From Promerops cafer (lineage: Eukaryota > Chordata > Aves > Passeriformes > Nectariniidae), in the NCBI GenBank assembly GCA_013398275.1, contig VZSE01010762.1, positions 960,409-1,024,408 of the forward strand: 64,000 nt of DNA, in the 5' to 3' direction. The notes beneath the pieces are model-generated. The model made no database searches, had not been told where the DNA came from, and saw nothing but the letters and a program-made list of their open reading frames with translations. Positions within the stretch are counted from its first letter, which is position 1. Every line of letters starts with the position of its first letter. The position numbers and the translations under genes are program-made. This document shows, one piece after another, positions 34,720 through 46,160 of this stretch.

Positions 34720-34727
34720 ATGCAAAT
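34720..34727 (+). promoter_or_regulatory. Octamer motif ATGCAAAT
   Basis: An exact match to the POU/OCT octamer, about 45 bp after the CpG-rich patch, in ATTATATGCAAATTTAG. A single motif has weak predictive value. Confidence 0.3.
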
Positions 34728-37700
34728 TTAGTCAAGGAGCTTCACAGAACTAATTAAATCGGATAGGAAAGCTGACAGTACAACAGGCAGACTTTTCCCC
34801 GTTCTGCTCACTAGAACAAGCCTTGCTTAGATGGGTTTAATAAAGCCTGGTGCAGAGCAGCTAGCTATGGGTTTGGGGTTTGGACTTAAAAGAAAAGCCA
34901 CGTTTATCACTGACAAAACTCATGTGCATGAACCTTATTTAATGTGTGTGTATGGGGAGATTATTTAAAACAGTTAAAAGCAGAAGGCACAGAAGGTGCC
35001 TGCATACCTCTATTAGCAAAAGCCAGTCATAGCCAGTAGCACAGATGGAAAAAACCTCTAATAAGAGATTGTCACCACATAGGAAGGGCTGGAAATACCC
35101 AGTGGCAATTCTCTTTGTAAACTAAAAATGAGGGCAGAAGAAGAATAAATATCAAATATTCAGAGACACAAAAGAAAATTCCTCCACTCACAAAGTTTCT
35201 GAAGCCCATCAGCAAAGCCCAGTTTTAGCACAGTGCTGGGGGCAGAAGAGATCCCTTCCCAGACCCTGCTTTCACCCTCTGCCACCACACATCCTGTGTC
35301 ACAGGTTCACTTACAGGGTGCAGCTGGGGATTGGTGCATCCCTGCACGGCAGCTCCAGTCTGACAGCTTTGGGAATCAGTGTGCCCCGAGTATGCACCCT
35401 GATCCTGCCTCCAGGACCTTTTTTCTGGTTAAATACCAGTTCTTTGGCCTTCTTTCAGAGCTGATTTCAGCCTTGGCTAGGAATTAGATTAACTCCTGGA
35501 ACCCGAGATGACCTGCCCAGGTGCAAAGCTTGGGTGCTTGCAGGGATACATGAGCTTTGGTGTAGGGTCAGAAAATATCTGTAGTACCTGAAGGATGCTG
35601 TGAATCAACCTCTTTTTCTCACCTGAAAAAAATCACGGCAATGGCATTTTCTTACCTTGTAGAAACACTGAGAAGAGGATGTTAATAAAGATTACGAGGT
35701 GCTCAGAATCTGAAGCAGCAAGTACCATAAAAACACCTTTAAAAGACTGATGTGTGACCTGCCTCTTGCATTGTGACAGGGCCATGCACAGCCAGCTTTT
35801 TAATGAAAGGGTCATTGCTGGGGACTGAAGTTTCCTGCACAGGCTCCGGGTTGCACACTGATGAGGATGGAGTGGCATGCAGGTGGCTGACTGAGCTGGG
35901 CTCACCAATTGATAATTGTATCAATTATTGTACCAGGGGAATGTGGAAAATCTCATGTCATAGACTCAAAGAAGAGGCTGTAGAGGCTGCTATTTTCACT
36001 TTCCCAAGGCCTGTGACTGCCTGACACAAAGACAGCTTCCCTGTCTTTATGTCTTCCATGGAAAGTTTTTCCTCTGTGGTGAGTCTTCAAATTCCCATTA
36101 ATAAGTCAAATCCTGTCAGGCTTGTCTGCTCACCTCACTTCTTCCCCTCACATTCATTCTAACCTGCAGCACTTTGGGTGCCTCCAGTGTAAGGCACAGG
36201 TGCCCAGCCATGGCTCGTTGGCTTGTGCCATACAGGGGGCCAAGGACAGCTTTCTGAGCCACCACCTTTCTGAACTGCACACGGTCATTTTCAGAGCTGT
36301 ATGTCCTAGAAGAAATGGGAAGGTCTTTGGGGTCAGTCTTTGTATTATATGACATGAGACCTGTCACTTTGCCTTTCAGTTCCTCAGTTTCCCTGACAGA
36401 AGGATGGAAAGGACAATCATTGGAACTCCTCTGCATGACCAGTGAGTGCCTTCTAAGCTCATCCCTAAAACAGCACCACTCAAGCCAGTACCTCTCCAGG
36501 AGTGAACCAGTATTCTCACTCCTCAGCCCAATAACCTTCTCACTGAGACAGCAAGAGAAAGTCAGTTTGAAAATTTAAATTTTATTTTAGAAATTCTTGG
36601 CACCAAGCAGAAGGCAAAGAAAGACAAAGCTCTTCTTGGAGTTATCTCTCTTTTTTCCCATTCTTATCATCTAATCAAACCAGCATGAGATATCAAGCAA
36701 TTACAATGCTATTTGCTCCCTGCTGGATACAACAATTAGCCTAAGATATCTAATGAGAGGAATTAAATTCTACATGTTTTATAGCAAATAGCTTTAATTT
36801 TAATTACAAATCCCAAATACATCATCTTCAATAATGATCAGCCCATCACATCTGCTAGGGGCTGATGAGGATTTGCCTTTTGTATGGTTTGGACTGAAAA
36901 TTAAACCAGACTCTCCCACACAAGAGCCCTAGTGGACAATGGAAATTAGGGTACAGCAAGGATCAGAGCCCACAAAGTCCCTGCAGAATTTCCCAGAGAC
37001 TTAGGCTGTTACCAGAAGGCTCTTCATGTGCAGCTGTGAGAAGTGTCCTTACACAGCAGATTGGGGTTTGGGGATATATTTCACTGCTGAGTGGCTGCTA
37101 CAACTCCCCATCTGGACTCCGTCCACATAGTCCATTACATCTGCAACTAAAGCTCATTTCAGCAATTGTATTATGCCAGGTATCTGTCCCTGAGCACAAG
37201 GCACCCCTTGGCATGCAGACAGCAGTCCATTAAGAGCAGGAGAGGGCTCAGAGCAGCTCATCTCCCCAGCCCCACACCTCTGCCTAGATGGGAATGGAGG
37301 TGGTGAAAGGTGAGGAGCAGCCCAGAGCCAAATGCTGTCTCTGCTCAAGTCTCTGCTCAAGAGCACACAGCAGGGTCCACAAACTGTCTCCAGATGCATG
37401 CTGACAACTTTGGATTCCCTGTCCCAGCAAGTAAAAAAGTCTCTGAGGGAGACTTGCTCTGTCCTGATCCAGTTTTGCTTTTGTTCTGAAATCTTTGCAG
37501 GTAGTTTTATTTATTTTATTTATTTTTACATGCCTGGCAGTAATTGCCAAACAAACCATGTCCCTTCTGAAGGGAAAATAGTACTTTTCTAAGTCATTCA
37601 TACAGTTGTGAATGTTTTACCTGAAAACAGTTTGGAAAAATGGGTAAAGTCTCCTCCTCAAAGCTGTGTTTTTCTTCTTTGAGCACAGAAACAAGTAAAA

Positions 37701-40700
37701 AGCAAGTAAAATGTGGACGTCTGTGGCTGAAAATCAGGCTCTATTTTTGCAATAAGATCTATTTCTGAAAATGCTCTGTTGCTTTTCCTGGTTTCGTTTT
37801 TTTATTCCAATATATTTTAGTGAAATAACTTAATGAAAATAAGCTGTGTTTGGGTCAATACAAAGATGAAATTTTTATTTTTACCACAATTTGAATAGAA
37901 GCATCACAGGAAGACTGGGCTTTAATTGCTGGGGGAGATTCACCATTTCCCTCCAACTCTCCTGTTCCATGTTTGTTAAATCCCAGAGATGTACTACAGT
38001 GGAAAAAGCCCAAAGCAAATACCTCCTGCCTGACAGCTACAGAGACATCAACCCCTGGAGGGGGCTTGTGGCTCTGTCCCATCCTGCAGACATCCCTGAC
38101 TCCCATGGGCATCACTGAGCAGCCCTCTGACCCCCGATGGCTGCGAAAGACTGAGTACTTCTGCTAGTTCTTAAAGACCTTGTAATATACTGGGCGATCA
38201 CTCCATGTTCATGGCATTGTAGCTGACCTTCATTTTCATGTTATGATACCTCTTATTCCCACGGGCCTCCTAACTGCTTGCAGGGGCTACAATTTATACC
38301 TGTCACTTACTCACACACACCCCTGAGGGAGCTGCTGTTGCACAGGCTTGCATTTTCAATTCCATTTGTTGCTCAGAAGCAGCAGGAAATAAGAAATAAG
38401 GGTGAATCCTGGTTTCTGTGCATCCCAACGCGACCACCCACATAACGCCACCAGATCTCCCTGCTCCACCAGTGGGTTTTGCCTCCCTGGCTCTGGGGCT
38501 GCCTGACCACACAGATCTCAGACAGTGCTGCCATCCCAGAGAGAGGCAACAGCAATCCATCATCCCTAATCTTTGTGCTGCACATCCACACTCCATCCAC
38601 GCTGATTTGTCTCCTCCAGCACCCCGGCATAACTAATAACTCCAGCATGTACAGCAGCGGTACCACGCTGCGTACCCCAGCTCGCTCCGTAACTCACACA
38701 CGGTGATTTGTTTGCTGTGGACACAACCAGAACACACATTTGCTGCTTCCCTCCCATCCTACGTGCAGCGTAACATCGCCGAGGGATGTGCAGGGCACCC
38801 AAGTCAGGGAAGCATCCCCATGGCACAGCCCCAAGGCCAGCTCAGCTCAGGGTCAGGAGCCAGGCAGCTGTTTGGTGTCACACTGCACCAAACAGCTCTG
38901 CTGGGATTTAGCATCTTCTCTCTGCAAAAGCTGGACTGATCTGGAACTTCATACTGCAGTGATCTGCTGGCTGGGATGACAGATTGTCAAAAGAACCAAA
39001 ATGTCAAGAGGTAGAAATGATGTGTCAGGGGGAGCTTCAGGAGATCCTCTGGAGAGGACTGTTGAAAAGACATTCACCAGTGTCTGAAAATCCTGCATAA
39101 AAAGTTTGTTCTGCACATATTTAACCTCTTCTGCAAAACAGACTCCACAGGTCCCAGCAGCCTGTTGAGGTGTTTTGCCCTCCCTACATTTAAGACAATT
39201 CCTTTTTTCATTTCATCTGGTTGTGAGTAGTGGCCATGGGCAACAGCTAGCCACCATTATGAATATACCATGTTTATATACATGATATACAATATGCGTA
39301 TTTCATGCAGTGAAACGGTTAGGACCTAATCAATTCCTCCTCTTTTCTAAGCTTTCTCTTGTCTGTCCCCATTCCCCTGGTGGGTGGACACCTACAGGTT
39401 TCAGTGTGCTGGGAAACACTACCCAGTACCTCACCACAGTGATACAGGGTGACATAGAGGTACCACAACAGCCATAACTCAGGAGAAGAAACACAGCAAA
39501 AGGCCTGCAGGGCCAACTCTTGTCTTCCTCTAGCCTTTCTTGGGAGTTCCTGGTTGATGAAACCACCACAAGATCCACATGCAAGGCTGGCTCCACAGCC
39601 AGGGGTCTGGAGTGGGATCTCTGCAGGTTCTGAGCAAGGAACTGACCCTGAATCTCCTGCATCCCCTGTCTGGGAATATCAGCTTTCACAAGGAGGGGCT
39701 GTCCCTCCATCCTACACTTAGCAACACACACACATGCAATTTTAATATCTGGTTCTTAGTTTAATACAGAAAATATAAAACCACAACATCTCGTGCTAAA
39801 GTGGAATTTTCCTTTCAGAAATAATCCAGTTCACAAGAATGTCCCCAAACAGCACACATAAAACACGGTGCCTTCGTGCTGTAATTTGTTCCCCAAATTG
39901 CTCTGCTTTGATCATTCATATGAGCATTGCCTGAGCATGGAGCATGGATAGCTTTACCCAACATCACCAGAAACACCTGTCTTGGGGGTCTGGCATGCTT
40001 TGCTTTCTAATGATATAACTGTCTCCAGAAAGCTCCAGAGGTTTGCTGGCTCTCAGGCCTTAAGATTATGACAGTGATGTATGGAAAATCTATCTCTGAA
40101 GAAGTAAACGTTTTTAACATTTATTCTGTCATCCAAAACATATAGGTAGTGACAAAGTGGGGTTACAGATAGGGAAGTGGGTAAAAAAGAAGAAAGAACC
40201 AGTAAAAATATTCCATAACTCTAAAGGTAAAATTCCCAAATATTATATTTACAAATACTCACTAGCATGTTTTCTTACATGTGTGATTTTGACCATCCTG
40301 GAAATGAGAAGTTTTATACTGTGATTTTCATGGTGATGTCTAAGCAAAATAGGAAAGTTTTCCCAGAGGCAATTCCACTGCCTCCTGTATAACTTTTCTC
40401 AATGAAGTAGAAAAAAAGATTGATTTTTAAAGCAATTATTTTTCTAAAGCATCCATTTTTAAAGCACCCACTTTTGTATCTTTTTTAAATAAAAAAATAA
40501 TGTAAACAGTTTGACAGACTTTCTCTGTGAAGAGGCCCTATTGATATGTGTTCATGGCAAGCTGCTACCCCCATTTTCCCAAATTTCCTCTTTCTCTTTC
40601 TGATTAGACTATAAATTCTTTGAATAAAAGATTGTCTCTCAGTGTGGGAACTCCCAGAGGCAGGGACTCCCTGGGTGCCTGTGCAGTGCCCAGCACAATA

Positions 40701-41338
40701 ATATACTACCCTGACAGAGTCCAGCTATGTACTAGACCTTATAGCAATCACAGGAAAAGAAATATAACTCCACTTTATGGACTTAATGTGGACCATTTAA
40801 CATTTGCTTGCATTTGATTTGGAGATAACCCCTGAATGGTGAAAGGGAAATGGTAGCTTGAAATAGCTGCCCTGGACCTACCGACTTTGGCAAAGTGATC
40901 GTGGAAAAAAATGTCCATGTCTTCATTCATGGAGATGAAAAGACTCCTGAGGCATCTGCCCACCCAGCAGCCAGGAATAGGAAACTGCTTGGCAGCTGGC
41001 TCCAGGGAAATGCAGCCTCTGTCCTGCTGGACATTTATGCAATCAAAGCATTGATGATGATAGCTTTAGCAACTGAGTGAACAGCAGAATTCAAAGGTGT
41101 TTCTGACAACATCTGTACGGTACAACTCCCTGTTCCCAGGAAGATCCCGGGAGCACAGAGAGGATATTCTTGTTACCTGATGCAGTTGTACAGCATCTTT
41201 ACCAAAATGTTCCCACAAACATAAGAAGGTCTTTGAGTTTAGCATGTTTCAGCCTGTGCAGTTAAGTTTTGAAGTTTCTCTGAGTTTCTTGTATCCCTGC
41301 CTGTACACTTTTCACCTTTTCCCTCTCTTTCTGTACAG
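34728..41338. other. Long unique stretch without firm genes
   Basis: Points noted: a minus-strand frame at 35660-35760 reading RQVTHQSFKGVFMVLAASDS and ending at a strong donor (CTACAAG|GTAAGA, about 35655-35658), with only a weak acceptor; an A/T-rich non-repetitive block at 36590-36840 that looks like a conserved non-coding element; and a 12-bp tandem duplication (TCTCTGCTCAAG twice, 37338-37361). Overlapping open frames at 38300-38940 and 39319-39764 carry no known domains. Confidence 0.4.
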
Positions 41339-41406
41339 CGTGGCAATGCCAAACAGCTTGTGCATCCCTGCAAAACAGGCAGTTGCTGTAGGCATGATAC
41401 CTGCAT
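41339..41406 (+). CDS. Small exon-like unit, 68 nt, strong splice sites
   Basis: A long pyrimidine tract and acceptor (TTTTCCCTCTCTTTCTGTACAG, about 41317-41338) precede this unit, and a strong donor (CCTGCAT|GTAAGTATT) follows it. Two of three frames are open: one reads RGNAKQLVHPCKTGSCCRHD, the other VAMPNSLCIPAKQAVAVGMI. With two open frames and only 68 nt the coding frame cannot be chosen, and it might be a non-coding RNA exon. Both splice sites look better than average by eye. Confidence 0.3.
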
Positions 41407-41412
41407 GTAAGT

Positions 41413-43336
41413 ATTGTCCAGGAATGGTCTTTATACATCTCTTTTTATGCGACCTTGATAAATGTGGCCTGCTTAATATGGCTAAGATGAATGAGGCAAT
41501 AATTTCTGGACAAGACACCAGACAGGCAGACGGGTTTGATTTACAAGGCTATGTTAATAAATACCAGTGGCACATTTTGTTCTTCAGGTTCCTCGATGTG
41601 AGTCTCTGCTTCTGGGCTGTTGTCAGTGCAAGGCTGTGAATTCACCTGCTGCTGCTGAGTTATGAGTGGGCAAATACTGCAGGGCTGGAAGGAAAACAGG
41701 GTGAGAGAGCAGTTACCTGAGCCATGCTGCAGGTGCAATTCTTGCCATGTGAGGTCGGTGCTGCAGTTTGTGGTATCAGAAAATTACAGGGACTTCCCTG
41801 TGTCTCCAGGTTGGTAAATATTCAAATACCCAGTGTCTCAGCAGTGCAACGTTTTTTCTGCATGTTGTGTTTTCTCTTTCCTAAGGAGGAGCTTGCATTG
41901 GTGTTGAAATTGCTGGATTTTAGTTATGTCCAGCAGAGGCTCTCCAGGGCCTTCCCCCCAGTGTGAATTATCAGAAGCAGTGACTCCAAGGGTTTGTGAC
42001 ACTCAAAGAGAGCTGTGTCCAGCACAATCCCCAGAAGCAAATGAGGACTGGTCTCATGTCAATGAGGGAGACCTCTGAGCAGGAGAGAAACTGCACCTTA
42101 CAAACTCCATGAGGTGCCAATGTAGAGTGACATCAGCATTTGTCCTCCCACACAAATGAGAATGTGATTCCTGAGTCACCAAGGAGGTGTTTTTGTAATC
42201 CAAATCCTAGTAGTTACCCTACTTTTCTTCCTTCAGTCAGCTTTTAGTGCTTGGAGACCTTTAGAAGAGCGTATCATGCAATGCTACTCTATGTCCATAA
42301 AATATAAGTAAATTAATATTGGGTCAGACAAGGCATGGTGGGAATGTTACACATAATGAGAAATACAAACAGATTCCAATCCTTAAAAATTTTAGAGAAA
42401 GATCCCAGCTCGAAGAATTTTGAAAGAAAAAACAAATAAAACAAAAACATATTCCCCCCAAAAAAACCACAAAAACCATCCAACCAATCATAGTTTGATT
42501 GACTTGTCATTATTTTTAGTTCCTGAATTTTTATATTATACACCAGTCACAAACTTTTGACTTTGAATTTGTGTCATAAAATTGCATTTTGGGACGGGTG
42601 GGAGACAGTAACATGAGAACAGGCTGTGAGTGTGACTCTCCTAGCCTTTTCTCTTTGCACATGGTGTCAGCAAAGCATTCTACATAACTGCTGTTATGAG
42701 TTTACAGAGACAAAACTACAGGAATAGAACTAAAATGCCTGACAGCCAGGGGCACATCAAAATTCCTGTGGCATCACTGCATCAGTTCATAATTCACAGA
42801 GGAAAATACAGACTGATTTTTATTTCTGTGGGCTCTCTGTGGCTGCACTTTGCCCCCTTTTTAAGCTACACAGCCTTATTTCCTTCCAGCCCTTCAAAAT
42901 TTTTTCATGGCCTCCATTTCTGTATCATTGATGTGCAATGGGTGTTAGTGTCATTTATTGGAAACATCAACCTTTCACTTCTACTTCAGTAAACCTAACT
43001 GGGAATAGGAAACCATGAATCTTGTTTTGGTCATAAAAACCCAGAAGTTAAAGAGGGTGCTAAGCCACCTGGCATTTGTAGGCTTCTGCTCACAGGTGCT
43101 TCTCTCTTGTGGCTGGAAAAAATAATATATTTTATGTTGCTGTCCTTGACATAGTAAGTGTGTATTCACCTTGGGGAAAAAAATTCATCCAAGTGGCTTC
43201 CCCTAGAAGAAAATTACACACCTCTAGCACTCTGTCTGTGAATGGCAACTTGCCCAAGATATTGACCTTGCCTCTGGTTTCAGCTGAGGCTCAGAGTACT
43301 CTGACAACCCCATCACTCTGCTGCTGGGCCTGATGT
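41413..43336. other. Unique stretch before the solo LTR
   Basis: An A-rich patch with a C run lies at about 42425-42478. The frame continuing through 41639 is not protein-like past the donor at 41407. No repeats are recognised. Confidence 0.45.
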
Positions 43337-43341
43337 GGAGC

Positions 43342-43963
43342 TGTATTGGTTTGAAAAGACAGGTGTGTGCTAAGGAAGGCAGGAGCCTCCCTTGAAATGG
43401 AAAATATAAACTCCCTCCCTCCAAATTGTGAAATTAAGGGGCTCTCAGGTAAAGATAAGGGAATAGAAAGAACAGTTCTTTACTAGGAAAATTAAAAATA
43501 CAAATACTATAAGGAAAGAAATTACTGACAAAGTCAGAATACCACCTGACACACTGTTGGTCAGGGTGTTGGTAACAGTCCCATGAAATGGTGTCTGCAG
43601 TCCTCCTGGATGTGGTTCTGTTGAAGCAGGGATCCTGGAGAAGGATGTAGGCTTCCTCTGAAGGTCCACTAGTGGTGTAGATGGGCATTATCTTCCCTCT
43701 GCCAATCCAGTGAGAAAGGCTACTGAGGCACTCCAAATGTCAGATTTTATCCAGGTGGGAATTCCTGGCTCCTCCCCTGGGCGGAGCATCTCACAGTGAG
43801 ACTCAATGTCCCATTAACTGAAGATATCTCCTTGAGGGAGGATTGGTTGTGGAAAAGATAAAGAAAACTGCCCCACCTGGTTTTATCAGGTGGCCAATTA
43901 ACAGGAGATAACTGCCCCACCTCTGACAGATGGGAATTGAATACACACCCCCAACTGAAGACA
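43342..43963 (-). mobile_element. Complete solo LTR of an endogenous retrovirus
   Basis: Exact 5-bp direct repeats GGAGC flank it (43337-43341 and 43964-43968). The 622-bp unit starts TG and ends CA on both readings. On the minus strand it opens TGTCTTCAGTTGGGG and closes CCAATACA. U3 signals on that strand are a direct repeat of AACTGCCCCACCT (plus-strand 43866-43878 and 43910-43922), CCAAT (43842-43846 and neighbours), a GC box (43779-43784) and a GGATAAAATC TATA-like box (43743-43752). The R/U5 part has AGTAAAG near 43477 instead of AATAAA. I recall close relatives in songbird genomes. The internal retroviral genes have been lost, presumably by LTR-LTR recombination. Confidence 0.88.
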
Positions 43964-43968
43964 GGAGC

Positions 43969-45209
43969 ATTCCCACCTTTGCATTTCTAAAGGAATTGCA
44001 AGTAGGCTGAGTTTGTAGAGTTTAAGCCTGGAAAGAGCTGTCAAAACCTGTCACTCTTATCCCCTGTCTCACCCCAGTTTATTTTCCACTAGATGTTACA
44101 TAGACTCAGGGATTTCTCCACAGTTCTTCAGCAGTGGTAGATATCCCAGCCTGGAGTTTTCTGCCTGTCTTCTTTGCATGGCTCAGGAAAGCAAAGCAGT
44201 CACCCAGGTAGGAGTGTAAGGAAATTCTTTCAGGGATTGTTATCCATTTACAGAAGGAACTGGAACAAGCAACCTGCCTGTCACCTGAAGTGACAGAGGG
44301 GATGTCCTGGACAGGAATATTTCCTTTTTTTTCCCCCCCCAAATCCCCAGACTGCAGAAAAATTGCCATCATTTTAGAATAAATATACTTATTCTCAACC
44401 TTTGCGACTGAACCAAATGTATGACATGTACCAGGATTTACTTTTTTGCATCCTGAAAAATAATCCACAGTTTCAGTCCAGACAAAATCTCTGCCATCAC
44501 AGTCAGAGACTTGCTCACAGGCAGAACCTTAGCTGAACCCCACTGAAATGGGGCACATTGGGAATCCTGTTCTGCTCCCAGCTAGCACAGCAGAGAGGAA
44601 CTAAATTCTGGGGAAAGATGCTTGTACCTAATGTAATAGATGGCCCCCAAACTTGCAGATGCAATTTAATTAAGGGTTAAAATTTTTTGTGGTCTTTGGG
44701 AGTCTGAAGTGTTATGAGCATATATGGGATCAGTGCTGGCATATCTCCACTTTCTCAGACAGGAGTGACAGTAACTCAGTGACAGTGAAGGACAGTCAGT
44801 GAGACTGGGACGGTGGAGTGCAGGACAATGCCATGGTAGGAACAGTCTGGCAAAGGTGCCTGTTTACTTCAGTTTGCCAAGCACAATTTGTCAAGGTAAT
44901 TGCTCATCCCAGCCCCAAAACTGAGTAAAGCTGTCAAGACTGTGATAACCATGTGTTTCCATGAAAACATGCCAGGGGCCAAACTTTCCTCTCCTTCCCT
45001 CTTTCTCTCTCTCCTCTCCCTCTCTACATACTCAGGTATATAAGGACCTTAGCACCTCTTAACAATCTCCTGTGCACCAGCAGATGCCCGGAAATTATCT
45101 CTATGCAAACTCCTAGAGAAGGCAAGCACAGAGAATGGGAGAAGCACAGAGCAGTTCCTCCCTAGTTGCCCTGTGCATGCCATTCCTTGTTTTGTAATCT
45201 CTAATTATA
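43969..45209. other. Unique stretch with a C run and a promoter-like motif
   Basis: A T/C run lies at about 44325-44340. A CT-rich tract at 44993-45026 is followed by TATATAAGG at 45037-45045. A 120-codon minus-strand frame (44106-44468) has no known features. Confidence 0.4.
45037..45045 (+). promoter_or_regulatory. TATA-box-like motif after a CT tract
   Basis: TATATAAGG sits just after about 30 bp of CT-rich sequence. No CpG enrichment, CCAAT box or downstream gene supports it. Confidence 0.15.
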
Positions 45210-45440
45210 TCCTACCTAGACCAAACCTTCTCTGAACTGTAGCATCCTAGTCTGTGCAGCTGTTCCTTCCCCACACATCTGGGTATCTGTGCTGCCTTTT
45301 TCCAGCCCTTCTCTCTCCTTTGAGAGATGAGCAGAGCCAAAATGCACACAGTACTCAGCATGTGGCTGCATATGATTCAGTTCTCTTTTCTTCCTAATAA
45401 TTTCTAGCTGGTAATTTGTTTATTTGATGATGATAACCTG
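45210..45440 (-). mobile_element. Ancient CR1-like LINE fragment (antisense), tentative
   Basis: The plus strand shows diverged versions of blocks seen in old amniote CR1 copies: ACTAGACCAAACCTTCTCTG-like text near 45217, TTTTTCCAGCCCTTCTCTC near 45297, AAAATGCACACAGTACTCAGC near 45339 and TTTCTTCCTAATAATTTCTAG near 45388. Order and spacing agree with the family but identity is low. Confidence 0.5.
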
Positions 45441-46127
45441 ATAATTGTACCCTAGCATTTGTGGAGAGCTAAGATGTTGGGGTAAGGGGTGCAACAAAGC
45501 ACATTGGCATTGCCATCAGGTATGTGAGCCTTGGCAGTGGGAGGAGCAGGCACGGAATTATTCTGTGAAACTCAGGGAGCTAAACTGATTTTCAGCCAGA
45601 ATGTAGATAGCAAAGTCACCAAGCAGGAAAACAGACTGACCAGAGCTCGACTGGGATATGGGATCAAGCGGCAACAAGAAATTGGTAGGGAGTTGCAAAC
45701 CCATCAGAAGAAAGGAAAGAATCCTTCAAAGCCAAGAACAAAGCAGTGTCTGCTGGGAGCACTGCGATGAGTTAATTGAGACTCTCCTCCTCTCTGGCTA
45801 TGGCAGCACCTGCTATCACTTAAAGGCAGCTCTCACTGCCACTTTCTCCTTTGGTTCACGTGCACTTGTTCATCCTTTGAGCTTTAATCTTTTGCTATTG
45901 ATTTCCACCCTGTTAGCTGAAATATTGTCCTCCTCTTTGAGAAAGGCAATCGCCCAGACCACACTATTCCAAATAATATGTACTTTGGAAAACAATGACT
46001 GAATTCCCATATTATCCGCTGAAGCAAAAAAACTCTACCCTGCCTAAAAGAAAATGCTCTGCAGAGATAAGATCATAGAAATTCATCAAACTGGCTTCAG
46101 GGGTTTTGTGTGTGTGCATGTGTTGTC
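45441..46127. other. Unique stretch, nothing recognised
   Basis: Two overlapping plus-strand frames at 45531-46002 (79 and 114 codons) have no domains and no paired splice sites. Confidence 0.45.
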
Positions 46128-46160
46128 TTTTTTTCTTTTTCTTTTTTTTTTTTTTTTTTT
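46128..46160 (+). repeat. T-rich homopolymer tract
   Basis: A T run broken twice by C, ending in nineteen Ts at about 46142-46160. GTGTGTGTGCATGTG precedes it. Confidence 0.9.

Noticed and set aside
38303..38979. Overlapping frames of 72-97 codons
   Set aside because: All phases and strands are open in the same place, and there is no recognisable domain or splice pair.
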